A stretch of DNA of 64,000 nt from Tsukamurella pseudospumae (GTDB taxonomy: Bacteria; Actinomycetota; Actinomycetes; Mycobacteriales; Mycobacteriaceae). Each line of letters opens with the position of its first letter. The first letter of the stretch is position 1. Positions 19,121 through 27,217 of the stretch are shown piece after piece. The position numbers were made by a program, and so were the translations under genes. Where the stretch lies: contig NZ_LSRE01000001.1 of NCBI RefSeq assembly GCF_001575205.1, positions 372,001 to 436,000 of the forward strand. Direction: 5' to 3'. Below the pieces are notes generated by a model that worked only from the letters and a program-made list of their open reading frames with translations, had not been told where the DNA came from and did not search any database.

Positions 19121-20755
19121 ATGGCTGAGAACACTCCTGCGGGCACCCCGATCGACGCACTGGCGGACCGTCTGGCCCGGCGACTCGCGGAGGCGGACCC
19201 GATCGAGGCCACCGCGGTCGGGATCACCGATTTCGACGACCGTCTCACCGACTTCTCCCCCGCCGGCGTCGCCGCGCGTGCCGCGGTGGCCCGCGAGACC
19301 CTCACGGAGCTGGCCGGGCTCGCGCCCGAGAACGACGCGGACCGGGTGACCGCGGCCGCGCTCCGCGAGCGGCTCGGCGTGGCGGTCGAGATCGCCGACG
19401 CGGGCCACGACATCGGCGATCTCAACGTGATCGCCTCTCCCCTGCAGGCGATCCGGGACGTCTTCGACCTCATGCCCGACGGTGACCCGCGGCTCGCGGC
19501 CCGGCTCGCGGCCGTCCCGTCGGCGGTCGAGTCGGCGATCTCCGGCCTGCGTGCACGCCTCGCCGACGGGTCCTGGCCCTTCCCCGAGCTCCAGGTCCGC
19601 GAGGTACTCGCGCAGGCCCGGGAGGCCGGCGACCAGGTCGCGGCGAACGCGGACCGCCTCGCCGACCCGGCACCGTCGGGACTGACGGACGCGATCCGGG
19701 CGGCCTTCGCACGGTTCGCGGAGGTCCTCGAGACCGAGATCGCGCCGTCCGCGATACCGGTGGACCGGCCCGGCGGCCTCGGAGTGGGGCGGGCGGCCTA
19801 CCCGCTGTACTCGCGCCTGTTCCTCGGCACCGAGGTCGACCTCGAGGAGACCTACGCGTGGGGGCAGGAGCTGTTGGCGGCGATCGTCGCGGAGCAGCGG
19901 GAGGTCGCCGGCCGGCTGTACCCCGGCGCGACGGTCGCGGAGACCCTCGCGCGGCTCGACACCGAGCCGCGGTACGCGCTGCACGGCACGGACGCGCTGC
20001 GGGAGTGGATGCAGCGGACGTCGGACGCGTCGGTGGCGGCGCTCGCGGGCACCCACTTCGACATCCCCGCCGAACTGCACCACCTCGACTGCCGGATCGC
20101 GCCGAGCAGCAGCGGCGGCATCTACTACACCGGCCCCTCCGCGGACCTGACCCGGCCCGGCGCGATGTGGTGGTCGGTTCCCAAGGGAGTCACCGAGTTC
20201 CACACCTGGCAGGAGAAGACGACCGTCTATCACGAGGGGGTGCCCGGCCACCATCTGCAGATCGGGCAGGCCGTGATCGCGCCGCTCAACCGGTGGCGCA
20301 AGCTGTACTCCTTCACGTCGGGCCACGGCGAGGGGTGGGCCCTGTACGCGGAGCGACTCATGCGCGACCTGGGCTTCCTGGACGACGACGGCGACCTCAT
20401 GGGCATGCTCGATTCGCAGCGGCTGCGGGCGGCGCGGGTGGTCCTGGACATCGGCGTGCACTGCGGCTTCGAGGCACCCGCCGAGGTCGGCGGGGGCGAG
20501 TGGACCTACGACAAGGGCTGGGCCTTCCTCCGCTCGCACGTCGCGATGGCCGACGAGCAGTTGCGCTTCGAGTACCACCGCTACCTGGGGTGGCCCGGGC
20601 AGGCACCGTCGTACTCGGTGGGCCAGCGGGTGTGGGAGCAGACCCGCGACGCCCACCTCGCCGCGCACCCCGGGTCGACGCTCAAGGACTTCCACCGCGA
20701 CGCCCTCGCCCTCGGCGGTATGGGCCTGGACACCCTCCGCGCCGCAATCGTCTGA
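19121..20755 (+). CDS. DUF885 family protein, putative metallocarboxypeptidase-like hydrolase
   Basis: 544 residues, no signal peptide. The DUF885 signature HEGVPGHHLQIGQ is a zinc-type HExxxGH variant, and the downstream HGEGWALYAERLMRDLG supplies the third ligand and the family's conserved stretch. Members are predicted peptidases of the gluzincin type. The long antisense frame over this gene (18773-20800) is an artefact of high GC. The start is set by the -10 element six bases upstream. Confidence 0.88.
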   Translation: MAENTPAGTPIDALADRLARRLAEADPIEATAVGITDFDDRLTDFSPAGVAARAAVARETLTELAGLAPENDADRVTAAALRERLGVAVEIADAGHDIGDLNVIASPLQAIRDVFDLMPDGDPRLAARLAAVPSAVESAISGLRARLADGSWPFPELQVREVLAQAREAGDQVAANADRLADPAPSGLTDAIRAAFARFAEVLETEIAPSAIPVDRPGGLGVGRAAYPLYSRLFLGTEVDLEETYAWGQELLAAIVAEQREVAGRLYPGATVAETLARLDTEPRYALHGTDALREWMQRTSDASVAALAGTHFDIPAELHHLDCRIAPSSSGGIYYTGPSADLTRPGAMWWSVPKGVTEFHTWQEKTTVYHEGVPGHHLQIGQAVIAPLNRWRKLYSFTSGHGEGWALYAERLMRDLGFLDDDGDLMGMLDSQRLRAARVVLDIGVHCGFEAPAEVGGGEWTYDKGWAFLRSHVAMADEQLRFEYHRYLGWPGQAPSYSVGQRVWEQTRDAHLAAHPGSTLKDFHRDALALGGMGLDTLRAAIV

Positions 20756-20843
20756 ATCGCGCCGCGTATAGCGTCCGGACGGCCCGCGGTCAAGACCCAC
20801 GATCGTGGTTCGCGCAACGGTGAGGTTTGCGATACGAATTACT

Positions 20844-20856
20844 TAGCCTCCAGAAC
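20844..20856 (+). promoter_or_regulatory. Leaderless promoter for the 20857 operon
   Basis: TAGCCT (20844-20849) lies seven bases before ATG 20857, with no ribosome site between. The region just upstream (GCGATACGAATTACT) is noticeably AT-richer than its surroundings. It would drive the five-gene operon 20857-25959. Confidence 0.45.
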
Positions 20857-21426
20857 ATGGAAACGAGATCCGCAGCGCGGCTGTGGCTGATCCGCGTCTT
20901 GGAGGGACAGCTCGGGCTGTCGTCGATGCTCGCCGCCAGGGGTGACGTCAAGCTGCTCGCGACCTGGCTCGCGATCGCGGCGCAGCTCGACAAGGACATC
21001 GACGGCCTCTGCGGCAACCCCGACCCCGAGGCCGCGCGGCGCCTGTTCTTCACCTCCCAGGCCCTGATGGAGAAGTTCGTCATCGAGCGGATCTCCTACG
21101 ACACGATCGAGGACTGGACCGAGCACAGCGCGCGAATCCACCGGCAGCTCACCGCGATGGACGATCCTCGCACCGAGTTCCCCGCCCGGCTGCACGCACA
21201 GCTCGATCTCTACGACTCGGCGGTACACAGCGACGACGGCCGGGTGACCGTCGACCGCTGCGGAATCTGGACCTATCGGGAGCAGCGCCGCGCCGCCGGC
21301 ACTCCGATAACGCTGACGAGTCCGTGCGAGTTCTGCACGCGCTCGGTGTCGGCGAACGCGCGCCACCAGAAGCTGGCGGCCACCGTCCGCCTGCGCGAGC
21401 GCGGCTGCGATTGGACCTTCGCGTGA
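20857..21426 (+). CDS. Unknown protein heading an accessory operon
   Basis: 189 residues, not recognised. It is soluble and mostly helical to about residue 120, with a C-terminal quarter containing four cysteines (RCGIW, PCEFC and ERGCDW). A cysteine cluster of this kind could bind zinc. Its stop overlaps the start of the following MFS gene (GTGA), and the operon continues with a methyltransferase, flavin monooxygenase and second transporter. A regulatory or substrate-handling role is possible; there is no recognisable helix-turn-helix. The start at ATG 20857 is favoured over 20827 by the -10 spacing. Confidence 0.65.
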   Translation: METRSAARLWLIRVLEGQLGLSSMLAARGDVKLLATWLAIAAQLDKDIDGLCGNPDPEAARRLFFTSQALMEKFVIERISYDTIEDWTEHSARIHRQLTAMDDPRTEFPARLHAQLDLYDSAVHSDDGRVTVDRCGIWTYREQRRAAGTPITLTSPCEFCTRSVSANARHQKLAATVRLRERGCDWTFA

Positions 21427-22517
21427 GTACCCCGACCGTGCTCGCCCCCGCACGCCCGCGGGTCGCCGGGGCGTACCTGCTGCTGTTCCTGATCGGCGCC
21501 GAGACCTTCCTCATCTCGCCGCTGCTGCCCACCATCACAGCGGCACTGCACACCTCCGTCGCGGTCGCTGCGAACGCGACCACCGCCTACGTGCTGGTCT
21601 ACGCGGTCGCCTCTCCCCTCCTCGGCTCGGTGTCCGACCGGATCGGCAGGCGCACACCGCTGCTCGTGGGCGCCGCACTGTTCCTCGTCGCGAACCTCGG
21701 CTGCGCGCTGGCGCCGGATGTCGCCGTGCTGATCGCCGCCCGCGCGGTCGGCGGGCTCGGCGCTGCGCTCGCCGGACCCAGCATCTGGGCCTACCTCGCC
21801 GACAGCGCGCCCGATCCGGAATCGATCGGGCGGTACATGAGCCGCGGCATGGCCTTCTTCTCCTCGGGCCAGGTCATCGGCATCCCGGTCGGCGCCGGGC
21901 TGGCCGCGGCTCTGGGTTGGCAGTTCAGCTTCGTCGCCCTGGCCGCCGGCACGGCGGCGGCGATCGCCGTGCTCGCCCGCGCCGTTCCCCGTGCCCGGCC
22001 GGGCGGGACGGCACCGTCACTCCAGGAGGGCCTGCGCGTCGCGCTCGACCGACGCGTCGGCCCGATCCTCGCGCTGACCTTCGTGGTCCAGGCGTTCAGC
22101 CTGGGCGCGTACGCCTACGCCGGCCAGATCCTGCACGAGCGGCTCGGCTGGAGCGCGGGCGCCTTGGGCCTGGTGGGCGTGCTGGTGGGGCTCGGCAGCG
22201 TGACCGGCGCGTTGCTCGGCGGCCGACTCACGCGCTCCGGGCTGCCACTCGCCGCGCGCCTGACCGTGTGGATCGCGGTGATCGGCGTCGGGCTCGGCGC
22301 GTTCGCGCTGTCGCACGGCGCGGCACCGGCGCTCATCGCGCTCCTGGTCTGGTTCGTCGGCAGCGGCGGATTCGTCACGGAACAGCAGACCGCGCTCGCG
22401 CTCGCGGCGGGCGACCGGCGAGCATCGGCCAGCGCCTGGAACACCAGCGCGATGCACGCGGGCACCGCGATCGGCGTTCTGCTGCTCGGGGCGATCGTGA
22501 CCGGGGCGCGCGGATGA
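21423..22517 (+). CDS. MFS drug/metabolite transporter (DHA1-like)
   Basis: 364 residues, GTG start, about twelve membrane helices. The cytoplasmic loop 2-3 motif is GSVSDRIGRRTPLLVG, and the helix 5 region GMAFFSSGQVIGIPVGAGLAAALGWQF matches proton-driven DHA1 exporters. Probably an exporter of a small molecule handled by the neighbouring methyltransferase and monooxygenase. It overlaps both neighbours by four bases, so translation is coupled. Confidence 0.88.
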   Translation: MSTPTVLAPARPRVAGAYLLLFLIGAETFLISPLLPTITAALHTSVAVAANATTAYVLVYAVASPLLGSVSDRIGRRTPLLVGAALFLVANLGCALAPDVAVLIAARAVGGLGAALAGPSIWAYLADSAPDPESIGRYMSRGMAFFSSGQVIGIPVGAGLAAALGWQFSFVALAAGTAAAIAVLARAVPRARPGGTAPSLQEGLRVALDRRVGPILALTFVVQAFSLGAYAYAGQILHERLGWSAGALGLVGVLVGLGSVTGALLGGRLTRSGLPLAARLTVWIAVIGVGLGAFALSHGAAPALIALLVWFVGSGGFVTEQQTALALAAGDRRASASAWNTSAMHAGTAIGVLLLGAIVTGARG

Positions 22518-23359
22518 CCGCCGGCGTCCAGCACGACGACCGGATGGCGGGCTACGCCGATCACAGCAGGCTGCGGCAGACGCCGGACGCGCTGCGGGTC
22601 GTCGCCGCGCTCGGCGAGCGGCTCGCGCGAGCGCGGTCGGTCGTCGACCTGGGCTGCGGCACGGGCGCGCTGATCGACGCGCTCGCCGGCGCGGCACCGT
22701 CGGCGGCGATCACCGGGCTCGACGCCGCGGTGCCCCGCATCGCGGAGCTGCGGGCGCGGCACGCGGGCGATGTCCGGGTGCGCTTCGCGGTCCACGACCT
22801 CCGCGAGCCGCTCTCCGCGCTCGTGCCGAACGGTTCGGCGGACGTCATCACGATGACCGCGGTGCTGCACTGGCTGCATCCGGGCGAGAGCGCCGTCGTG
22901 CGCCGCATCGCCACGGCGCTCACCACCGGCGGCGCGGCGGTGCTCACCACTTACCATCCGGTCCTCGAGGCCTCCGGTCTCGGTGGCACGGACGCGGTGA
23001 TCGCCGAGGCCGCCGGCGCCACCGCCGCGCAGTTCGACGGTGCCGGGGTCGTCCCGGTTTCGCGCCGCACGCTCCCGGCGGTCGCGCTCGAGCGGACTCT
23101 GCGCGGCGCATTCGGCGAGGTCGAGTCGGTCGAGCACACCGCCCGGACCGCACCCGCGGACGGCACCGCCTTCGCCGACTACGTCGACAGCACCTTCGGC
23201 GACTACTACCAGGGCCTGTTCCCGGACCACGCCACGCAGCGCGCAGCGGTCGCCGCGGCCGCCCAGCGCAGGCTGGACGCGACGGGCGCCGTCACCTCGA
23301 TGCCGATCCGCACCTGGCTGTGCACCGCGCCCGACGCCGACCAGGGGATCCGGGCATGA
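22514..23359 (+). CDS. Class I SAM-dependent methyltransferase
   Basis: 281 residues. SAM-binding motif I VVDLGCGTGALIDAL (about 42-56), motif II acidic GLDAA, and the motif around ADVITMTAVLHWL are clear. The overall layout resembles small-molecule methyltransferases of the trans-aconitate/biotin-synthesis type, but the substrate is not predictable. The start overlaps the MFS stop (ATGA) and the end overlaps the monooxygenase start. Confidence 0.88.
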   Translation: MTAGVQHDDRMAGYADHSRLRQTPDALRVVAALGERLARARSVVDLGCGTGALIDALAGAAPSAAITGLDAAVPRIAELRARHAGDVRVRFAVHDLREPLSALVPNGSADVITMTAVLHWLHPGESAVVRRIATALTTGGAAVLTTYHPVLEASGLGGTDAVIAEAAGATAAQFDGAGVVPVSRRTLPAVALERTLRGAFGEVESVEHTARTAPADGTAFADYVDSTFGDYYQGLFPDHATQRAAVAAAAQRRLDATGAVTSMPIRTWLCTAPDADQGIRA

Positions 23360-24603
23360 GCCGGATCCACCTGGTCGTCGAGGCCGTCGGCGCCCAGTTG
23401 CCCGAGCTCGCCGAACGGGCCCGACGGGGCGGCCCCCGCGTCGCGAGCCCGGACGACTTCCTCGACTTCGCGGCGCGCGCGGAGGACGCAGGCGTGGACG
23501 CGCTCTTCTACGCCGACTTCCTGGGCAAACCGCGCGCGCAGTTCGCGGCGCGCCCGCTCATCCCGTTCGAGCCGCTCACGGCACTGTCCGCGATCGCGGC
23601 CCGCACGTCGTCGATCGGGCTGATCGCGACGGCGTCGACGACCTTCTCGGAGCCGTACACGCTCGCCCGGCAGATCGCGTCGCTGGACAACCTCAGCGGC
23701 GGGCGCGCGGGATGGAACATCGTGACCTCGATCCAGGGCGCGGGCAACTACGGGCAGGACCTCGCGGCCAAGGACGAGCGGTACGCCCGCGCCGCCGAGG
23801 TCACCGACGCGGTGTTGGCCCTGTGGGCGTCCTGGGATCCCGCGTACCGGCGGCCGCGCGGCGGCTTCGTCGACACCGATGCCATCGCCGACGTGCACTT
23901 CTCCGGTGCGCACGTCACCCTCGACGGTTGGCTCGACGTCCCGTCGGACCGGCAGGGCAGGCCCGTGCTGTTCCAGGCGGGGTCCTCCGCTGCGGGCCTG
24001 ACATTCGCGGCGCGGTACGCCGACGCGGTCTTCGGGATCAACCCGAGCCGGTCCGGCGCGATCCGGACGCGCACGCGGTTGCGCGAGCTCGCCGCCGCGC
24101 AGGGCCGCGATCCCGGTGCCGTGAAGTACCTGCCGGGCGTGCGCCTGTTCGTCGACGACGAACTGGACACCGTCGAGAGCCCCGGCCTGCGCGACGCCGT
24201 CGGCGCGCTGCTCGGGGTCCCGCTCGGCGGGCTCGACCTCGACGCGCCGCTCCCCGACCGGATCCTCGCCGCCCGCGGCCGCGTCGACACGCAGTCCGCG
24301 CCGATCACCGGCACCGTCGAGGGCCTGTGGGACCTTGCGGCCGAGCCCGGGACCACGCTCCGCGAGCTCCTCGGCGTGTACCGCAACGGATCCGGATTCC
24401 TCTCCCTCGCGGGGAGCGCACGGTCCATCGCAGACACCCTGCTCGGCTGGGTCGACGACGGTGCCGCCGACGGTTTCGTCCTCGGCGCGGGCGGGTCCGT
24501 CGACGAGGTCTACCGGCAGGTGATCCCCCTGCTCCGGGCCGCCGGACGGTACCGCGACCATTACGCGGGGAGCACCCTGCGCGACCACCTGGAGGTGCCC
24601 TGA
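23356..24603 (+). CDS. LLM-class flavin-dependent monooxygenase (NtaA/SnaA/DszA type)
   Basis: 415 residues, ATGA-coupled to the methyltransferase. The bacterial luciferase-like barrel shows the NtaA/DszA phrases TARSSxIGLIATASTTFSEPY-like, LDNLSGGRAGWNIVTS and GAGNYGQD, and FQAGSSAAGLTFAARYAD. These two-component enzymes use FMNH2 and oxygen to oxidise sulfur compounds, aminopolycarboxylates or antibiotic precursors. No flavin reductase is nearby, so reduced flavin must come from elsewhere. It is two bases before the broken transporter. Confidence 0.9.
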   Translation: MSRIHLVVEAVGAQLPELAERARRGGPRVASPDDFLDFAARAEDAGVDALFYADFLGKPRAQFAARPLIPFEPLTALSAIAARTSSIGLIATASTTFSEPYTLARQIASLDNLSGGRAGWNIVTSIQGAGNYGQDLAAKDERYARAAEVTDAVLALWASWDPAYRRPRGGFVDTDAIADVHFSGAHVTLDGWLDVPSDRQGRPVLFQAGSSAAGLTFAARYADAVFGINPSRSGAIRTRTRLRELAAAQGRDPGAVKYLPGVRLFVDDELDTVESPGLRDAVGALLGVPLGGLDLDAPLPDRILAARGRVDTQSAPITGTVEGLWDLAAEPGTTLRELLGVYRNGSGFLSLAGSARSIADTLLGWVDDGAADGFVLGAGGSVDEVYRQVIPLLRAAGRYRDHYAGSTLRDHLEVP

Positions 24604-24604
24604 C

Positions 24605-25959
24605 ATGTCCGGACGACGCCCGCTGCAGGGCTGGCGGAAGGTCGCCGCGCTCGGCGCCGGCAACGCGCTCGAGTGGTTCGACTGGGGTGTGTACAGCGCG
24701 ATGCTCCCCTTTTTCGGCGTGTACGTCTTCGGCATGCCCGTGGCGGAGTCGCTGCTGGCGGGGCTGGCGGTGTTCGCCGCGGCCTACATCGCCCGGCCCC
24801 TGGGCGGACTCGTGTTCGGCGTCATCGCGGACCGGTACGGCCGCACCACGTCGCTGTCGCTGACGATCGCGTGCGTCGCCACCGGCTGCCTGGGCGTGGC
24901 GTTCCTGCCCGGCCACGCACAGATCGGTGCCGCCGCAGGCGTGATCCTGCTGCTCCTGCGGTTGCTGCAGGGATTCGGGCAGGGCGGCGAACTGCCCAGC
25001 CTGCAGGTGTACATCGCCGAGAACGCACCCCGCCAGCACCTCGGCCGGTGGTCGAGCCTGTCTACGTTTCCGGCAACATCGGAGTGATCGCCGGGATGGC
25101 CCTGGGTGCGACGATGGCCTCGGTGCTCGGCGCCGACGACCTGCGGCAGTGGGGATGGCGCATCCCGTTCGCCGTCGGCGGGGCGCTGGGGCTCGCGGCA
25201 CTCGGGCTCCGTGCGTACCTCCGCGAGCCGGTGCCCGACGACGACCGCCGAGCTCTGCCGGTGCGGTACCACGTCGGCTCGCTGCGTCGTGATCGCCGTG
25301 CGTTGATCGCGGTCGCCGCCGTCGTGGCCGGTTCGACGGTGGCGATCTACGCGTGGGGGAACTCGGCCTCGGCGTTCGCGATCACCTTCGGCGGGATGTC
25401 CAAGTCCGCGGCGCTGTGGGCCGCGGTCGCCGCGTACGCCACCGCGGCCGCACTGATCCCCGTCTGGGGCGAGATCGCGGACCGGGTGGGACACCGCACC
25501 GTCATGCTCGCCGGGACGATCGTCGTCACCCTCGGCAGCCTGCCGGTGAGCGCCGCGATCAGTGGCGGTCCCCTGAACCTGTACCTGTGCATGACGGCGA
25601 TGATGGTGCCGATCGGGGCGATCCTGTCGGTCGAGCCCGTGTACATCGCGCGACTGGTGCCGGCGGCGTCGCGGACCACCGCGATCGGCGTCACGTACTC
25701 CCTGGTGGCGGCCGTGCTCGGTGGGACCGCGCCGTACATCCGTGCCTGGATGCACCTGCACATCAGCGATACCGCGTTCGCCGTGTACGTGACCGCGCTG
25801 GCTGCGGTGTCGGTCGTGGCGCTGCTCCTCGTGCGGCCGCCGGACGACGACGCCACTCCCGGTAGGCCGCACTCCGACGGTCCGGGATCGGTGGCGGGCG
25901 GACCTGATCGCCCAGAGCTTGCCGCAGCGGTACCTCGGCCGGGGCCCGATGCGAGCTAA
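24605..25959 (+). pseudogene. MHS-type MFS transporter, frameshifted
   Basis: The N-terminal half (24605-25087, 160 codons) begins with the MHS signature NALEWFDWGVYSAMLPFFGVYVF and loop GVIADRYGRTTSLSLT, then runs into a stop shortly after LGRWSSL. The rest of the protein (VYVSGNIGVIAGMALG onward to 25959) continues in the +1 frame. The junction is at about 25060: the expected codons for S-L-V-Y would be restored by one additional G after CCTG. Repaired, the protein would be about 451 residues, normal for ProP/ShiA/KgtP-type symporters. No slippery heptamer is visible. It is last in the operon, probably the uptake system. A sequencing error remains possible. Confidence 0.85.
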
Positions 25960-26135
25960 CAGCCGCTGATGCGGGTCGGGATCGGCGCCTTCGATCCAGC
26001 CGTAGTCGATGAGGTGGATGCCGCATTCGCCGGATCACTCCAGCGGAACACCTCAGCGAGCGCCGCGCGCACGCGCTCGGGAGCACCGTCGTCCTGTGGA
26101 CCGAGCGAGACGTAGAACTGATGGAACTCCCCCAT
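25956..26135 (-). pseudogene. Degenerate small ORF in the gene-poor interval
   Basis: From ATG 26135 the minus strand encodes MGEFHQFYVSLGPQDDGAP and so on through ALAEVFRWSD, with convincing codon use. The frame then decays into Ser/Thr-rich sequence and stops at 25956. In a neighbouring frame the same DNA reads CGIHLIDYGWIEGADPDPHQ, which looks like a continuation, so a frameshift at roughly 26025-26045 is likely. I do not recognise the protein. It abuts the MFS pseudogene tail to tail and lies 42 bp downstream of the 24-bp inverted repeat. Confidence 0.35.
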
Positions 26136-26176
26136 GCAGAAGAGTGTATTCCCGTTGGGCCCTGCCCCTGCGATGC

Positions 26177-26240
26177 ACATCATTCGAAGCGTTCTGCGAC
26201 GGAAACCGCGATCCGAGTCGCAGAACGCTTCGAATGATGT
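26177..26240. repeat. Perfect 24-bp inverted repeat with 16-nt loop
   Basis: Arms 26177-26200 and 26217-26240 are exact reverse complements (outer ends ACATCATTCG and CGAATGATGT). The arms are about half A+T, much lower in GC than the surroundings. It sits in the 376-bp interval 25960-26335 between convergent genes, the only long non-genic stretch of the window. It could act as a bidirectional terminator hairpin, but no T-tract follows on either strand; a remnant of a small mobile element is another reading. Confidence 0.8.
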
Positions 26241-26335
26241 TGTCCCCCATTGCACGCCGCCCGCGACACAGAGGTGATGCACGGCGCGCATCACCTCGCG
26301 ACAGGCCCCACATCCCCTCGCCTCGGAGCGAACAG

Positions 26336-27217
26336 TCAGCGTGACACGAGCACCGGCAGCACGGCCTTGCGGATCCGAACGGTGACGGGCAGTTCCTGCA
26401 GGTAGTCGCCGTCGGCGTGGACGGGGATCGGGCGGTCGGCGGACACGGTGATCTCCTGACCGCTGAAGGTGAGCACCTCGGCCCGCGCGACATGGGCGCC
26501 GGTCTTCGCCTCGCCCATCGCGCCGAGGAGCCGCATCAGGTTCGCAGCACCGTCGACCGCGAGCACGTCGACGCGCCCGCTGTCCGCCGCGGCCGCGGGA
26601 ACCATGTGCAAGCCACTGCCGTACCAGCCCGAGTTCGCGACGACCACCATGTGCACCGGACCGGAGAAGACGGCACCGTCGACCTCGATCCGGAAGTCCG
26701 CGGGCTTCCAGCGCAGGGCGGCGATGGCGGGGGCGAGCCGGTACGCGAGCGGGCCCATCCAGCGCAGTCGGTTGATCAGCTCGGTCGCCACCGAGTCGAG
26801 GCCCACGTAGACATTGCCGACGGCGATCTCGTCGCCGATGGTGAGCACGTCCAGATCGCGCCGGAAGCCGTCGCAGAGCACGTCCGCGATGGCGGCCGGA
26901 TCGTCGGGGAGCCGCAGGTGCCGAGCCATGTCGTTGCCGCGTCCGGCGGTGACTACGCCCATGGGCGCCCCGGGGACGCGGAGCACGCCGGCCGCGACCT
27001 CGCGGATCTGGCCGTCCCCGCCGACGGCGACGGTCAACGCGCCCGCCGCGGCGGCCTCCTCGGCGAGCCGGCGGGCGTCGGCACCGGACGCGGACTCCTC
27101 GACGCGCGTCGTGACGTCCCGGCGGGCCAGCTCCTCCGCCACCGCTGCCCAGCGGACCCGGGCGGCCCCACCGCCGGAGATCGGGTTGAGGACCGCGATG
27201 ACATCGGCGCCGGTCAC
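26336..27217 (-). CDS. Diacylglycerol kinase family lipid kinase (Rv2252-like)
   Basis: 293 residues, GTG start overlapping the flavoprotein stop. The DAGK catalytic domain shows VIAVLNPISGGG at the N-terminus, the nucleotide motif VGGDGQIREV (usually GGDGTxNE; the Thr is replaced by Gln here) and GRGNDMARHL. The M. tuberculosis homologue Rv2252 phosphorylates diacylglycerol and feeds phosphatidylinositol mannoside synthesis. The pairing with the flavoprotein, TetR gene and glpD repeats the Rv2249c-Rv2252 arrangement, tying it to glycerolipid metabolism. Confidence 0.92.
   Translation of the reverse strand: MTGADVIAVLNPISGGGAARVRWAAVAEELARRDVTTRVEESASGADARRLAEEAAAAGALTVAVGGDGQIREVAAGVLRVPGAPMGVVTAGRGNDMARHLRLPDDPAAIADVLCDGFRRDLDVLTIGDEIAVGNVYVGLDSVATELINRLRWMGPLAYRLAPAIAALRWKPADFRIEVDGAVFSGPVHMVVVANSGWYGSGLHMVPAAAADSGRVDVLAVDGAANLMRLLGAMGEAKTGAHVARAEVLTFSGQEITVSADRPIPVHADGDYLQELPVTVRIRKAVLPVLVSR

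Noticed and set aside
18773-20800. 675-codon minus-strand frame opposite the DUF885 gene
   Set aside because: Antisense shadow; the plus strand has the HEGVPGH motif and a promoter.
25050-25090. Programmed ribosomal frameshift in the MHS transporter
   Set aside because: No slippery heptamer or stimulatory structure visible; a simple one-base deletion explains it.
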